From Doris montereyensis (lineage: Eukaryota; Mollusca; Gastropoda; Nudibranchia; Dorididae), in NCBI GenBank assembly GCA_037039925.1, contig JAXRKP010000641.1, forward strand, positions 51,001 to 115,000: a stretch of DNA of 64,000 nt, given 5' to 3'. Shown here in pieces: positions 1-64,000 of this stretch. Position 1 is the first letter of the stretch; each line of letters opens with the position of its first letter. The translations under genes were made by a program, and so were the position numbers. Below the pieces are notes generated by a model. That model saw only the letters and a program-made list of their open reading frames with translations, had not been told where the DNA came from and searched no databases.

Positions 1-278
1 CATTAAGAAACTTGAGGTGGTTAGCTGCTACTCCTTGTATCTGCATACTTAATTAATGACAATTATCACTGGTAAAAAATATATTATTATCATAGGCAAA
101 TAACTCTGTCGTAGTCTTAGTTAAGTTTAAACAAAAGATTTATTTGTCCCTATTTATCTTTGTTGCAGCTTGATTGAATAAAACATAAACAAAACTAAAT
201 GAACAGATGGAATCATGACTAGACACACCAAATGATTGACAGAAAGGGAAATTTAGGTATAAGTAGGTAAGCAGGTAT

Positions 279-905
279 ACAGGGTGTCCTAAAAATAAGA
301 ACTTTTTCAAAGTGCAATAACTCACTTATCCGTGCCACTATTGGCATGAAACTTTGGTCAAATAAAGTTCATGCAAAGACATTTTATATGAGCAAAAAAT
401 CATGGACCTAGATTTAATATTGAGCTCACACCATTAGTTCTAAGAACATGAGTGTTTTTCTGTCTAAATGCATTTTTTGCGCGCACCCAGATAGGGAGTG
501 AGAAACAAAGAACAAAAGGATAAAACCTTTATAAAAGCTATATCACACATTAGTTATGTGTGGTTACAAGGTTATCATCTAGAATTTGAGGTCATGTTAT
601 CTTGTGATAGACTACCTCACAAAAAATTTCCAGGCCCCCAACTAATCTCTCGAAAGCACCAGTTGAAAGGCTGTCCAAAAGTCCTGATCTGAACCCCTGC
701 AATTTCTGTCTGTGTGGGATATTTGAAGGATTGAATCTTTCACAATTCTGTTCCTCTCAACAAAGAGCAGCTGAAAAATAATTTTATTTGAGATGTTCAA
801 GGAATTATTAGAAACCTGGTTGCAAGAGTGTCGCTACACTTTTCGGTCACATTGCGGGACATCAGTGCAGCAAATGGAACATTTAATGACGATCTCTCTT
901 TTGAA
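279..905 (+). pseudogene. Decayed Tc1/mariner-type DNA transposon
   Basis: The left edge begins ACAGGGTGTCCTAAAAATAA, like inverted ends of mariner-type elements. Around 665-715 one frame reads SPDLNPCNF, the DDE-transposase signature usually written SPDLNPCDFF. After a frame change the next stretch reads PLNKEQLKNN and later VQGIIRNLVARV, as in the transposase C-terminus. Frameshifts, stops and the missing right inverted end show it is dead. Confidence 0.5.
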
Positions 906-1283
906 TGAAATGTTTATATTATCTAGTTGCAAAAGTGGGTTGGTTTTTTTAACCAGCTGAAGAATGAAAAATTCTCAAACACACACACAGGTTTTCTTTT
1001 TATGTCTATGAAATGACTTAAGAACATCAGGATGTAAATTAGTAAATTTGAACTGTATATTATTGTACACAAACCATATTAACAATAAAATGTGGTAATA
1101 TGTCATGATATACAAAAACAATATACAATGTACAATATTACATGTTAGATATAAATATTAATATTGGATTTAAGTTCAAATATTTAATATATAAGACAAA
1201 ACATTGGTTTTTTGCAAAAAATATACATTATACCATATGATTTCCATTCACAAAACAACATCACTTGAAGGTTTTACAACTAT
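906..1283. other. AT-rich 3' flank, nothing recognised
   Basis: Very AT-rich sequence between the mariner relic and the likely 3' end of the large gene. I see no coding frame, RNA or repeat here. Confidence 0.4.
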
Positions 1284-1289
1284 TTTATT
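1284..1289 (-). terminator. Candidate polyadenylation signal AATAAA
   Basis: AATAAA on the minus strand (TTTATT on plus), about 530 bases beyond the stop codon. The region is AT-rich and other hexamers exist, so this is only a plausible site; it would give a 3'UTR of roughly 550 bases. Confidence 0.25.
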
Positions 1290-1818
1290 AACACATTCAG
1301 CTCTGTCTCCATACCAAATCAAAAAACAATCAAAATAAAAGAAAGACAAATGAAAATAAGGAAAAAAATGCAAAGAACAATAGAATTTTACAATTTCAAC
1401 CATACTATCTCATTATTACATTTCTGGTAAGGGCACTTGTCATCAGTTTAGCAGCAAAACATAAAATTACAGCAAAAGAGGAGAAAATAATTTTTCCACA
1501 AAAATAAAAATCAAACACAAAAAGAAGGGAAAATTTAAATTATTATGAAAATAAGTATTAAAATATCAAGGCTTACAAAGCAAAAAATAAAAATGTATAG
1601 AATCTGAGTTTTCATATTTGAGATGTTCAATTTTGTTAAATTTAAAATAATTCAAAAGATCATCTCATATTGCAAAAACTAGAACCTAAACATTCTTCGT
1701 ATATCTTCCATAATGATAAATAGCAACAGTCAATTGAATACATATCAACACTTTGAGTCAAAATTGTTTTAATTGCAGTCACATAACATATAACATTTTA
1801 CATTATAAATGTGACATA

Positions 1819-63408
<61,590 letters not shown>

Positions 63409-63478
63409 CTGATAAAAAATAAGGAAAATTAAGGTCAGTCATAACAGCATGGCTCAAAATCATAGTAGAAGACAAATT

Positions 63479-63895
<417 letters not shown>

Positions 63896-64000
63896 TATTT
63901 ATACTTCTAATTACTTCATTAGATCATTTCTTTGTTGAATGCAAAACCACACAAACTCACAAAAGGCACTATAACTATAGTCATGAACATTTTAAAGCAG

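Overview
The window is invertebrate metazoan genomic DNA. It is AT-rich, with many short GT-AG-bounded exons, long introns, tRNA-derived SINEs, non-LTR retrotransposon fragments, a Mutator-like DNA transposon and long simple repeats. The repeat content suggests a marine invertebrate, but the sequence alone does not fix the phylum. I see no prokaryotic features, rRNA, genuine tRNA or CRISPR array.

Nearly everything belongs to one very large minus-strand gene. I place 67 exons and one inferred micro-exon between 63408 and a stop codon at 1819. The 5' end (signal peptide and start) lies beyond position 64000. About 11.2 kb of coding sequence, roughly 3,700 residues, is visible. Domain order, N to C: three CUB; four sushi/CCP; two EGF; four sushi; two HYR; a six-Cys sushi-like module; an unassigned two-exon region (the second exon broken); two GCC2_GCC3 (ephrin-receptor-like) modules; a PAN/apple-like module; another GCC module; about six EGF; a second PAN-like module; a probable WxxW module; about eight EGF; a LamG/pentraxin-like domain over three exons; one HYR; a Cys-poor region; a run of 14 GCC2_GCC3 exons; two EGF; one transmembrane helix; and a short cytoplasmic tail. 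The core (sushi-HYR-HYR-sushi-GCC-EGF-pentraxin) resembles SVEP1/polydom. The CUB, PAN and WxxW additions, the GCC run and the membrane anchor make it a distinct composite, probably a cell-surface adhesion or recognition protein. Most exons have phase 1 at both ends, as expected of exon-shuffled modules.

Two points stand out. First, the intron between exons E46 and E47 (20317 to 19025) is filled by about 28 copies of a ~43-bp minisatellite. Each good copy contains a 20-nt segment bounded by AG and GTGAGTTTG, and this segment is what the flanking exon phases need to join in frame. The array looks like an amplified micro-exon. Second, about twenty single-base frame breaks are scattered through otherwise intact exons. 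Most are in or beside homopolymers, and splice sites and cysteines are preserved. The same kind of break occurs in the transposase, so consensus errors in the assembly are more likely than gene decay.

Intron content, low to high coordinate: a decayed Tc1/mariner-type relic (279-905, beyond the gene's 3' end); SINEs of at least three families; three 5'-truncated copies of one non-LTR element (about 10640-12175, 34505-34877, 54003-55365); a TTAA-flanked MITE (35706-36008); a 5-kb Mutator-like element with inverted ends and a multi-exon transposase (42537-47583); several minisatellites; and long TC, CCCT, TA and TCTA tracts. I found no second cellular gene on either strand.
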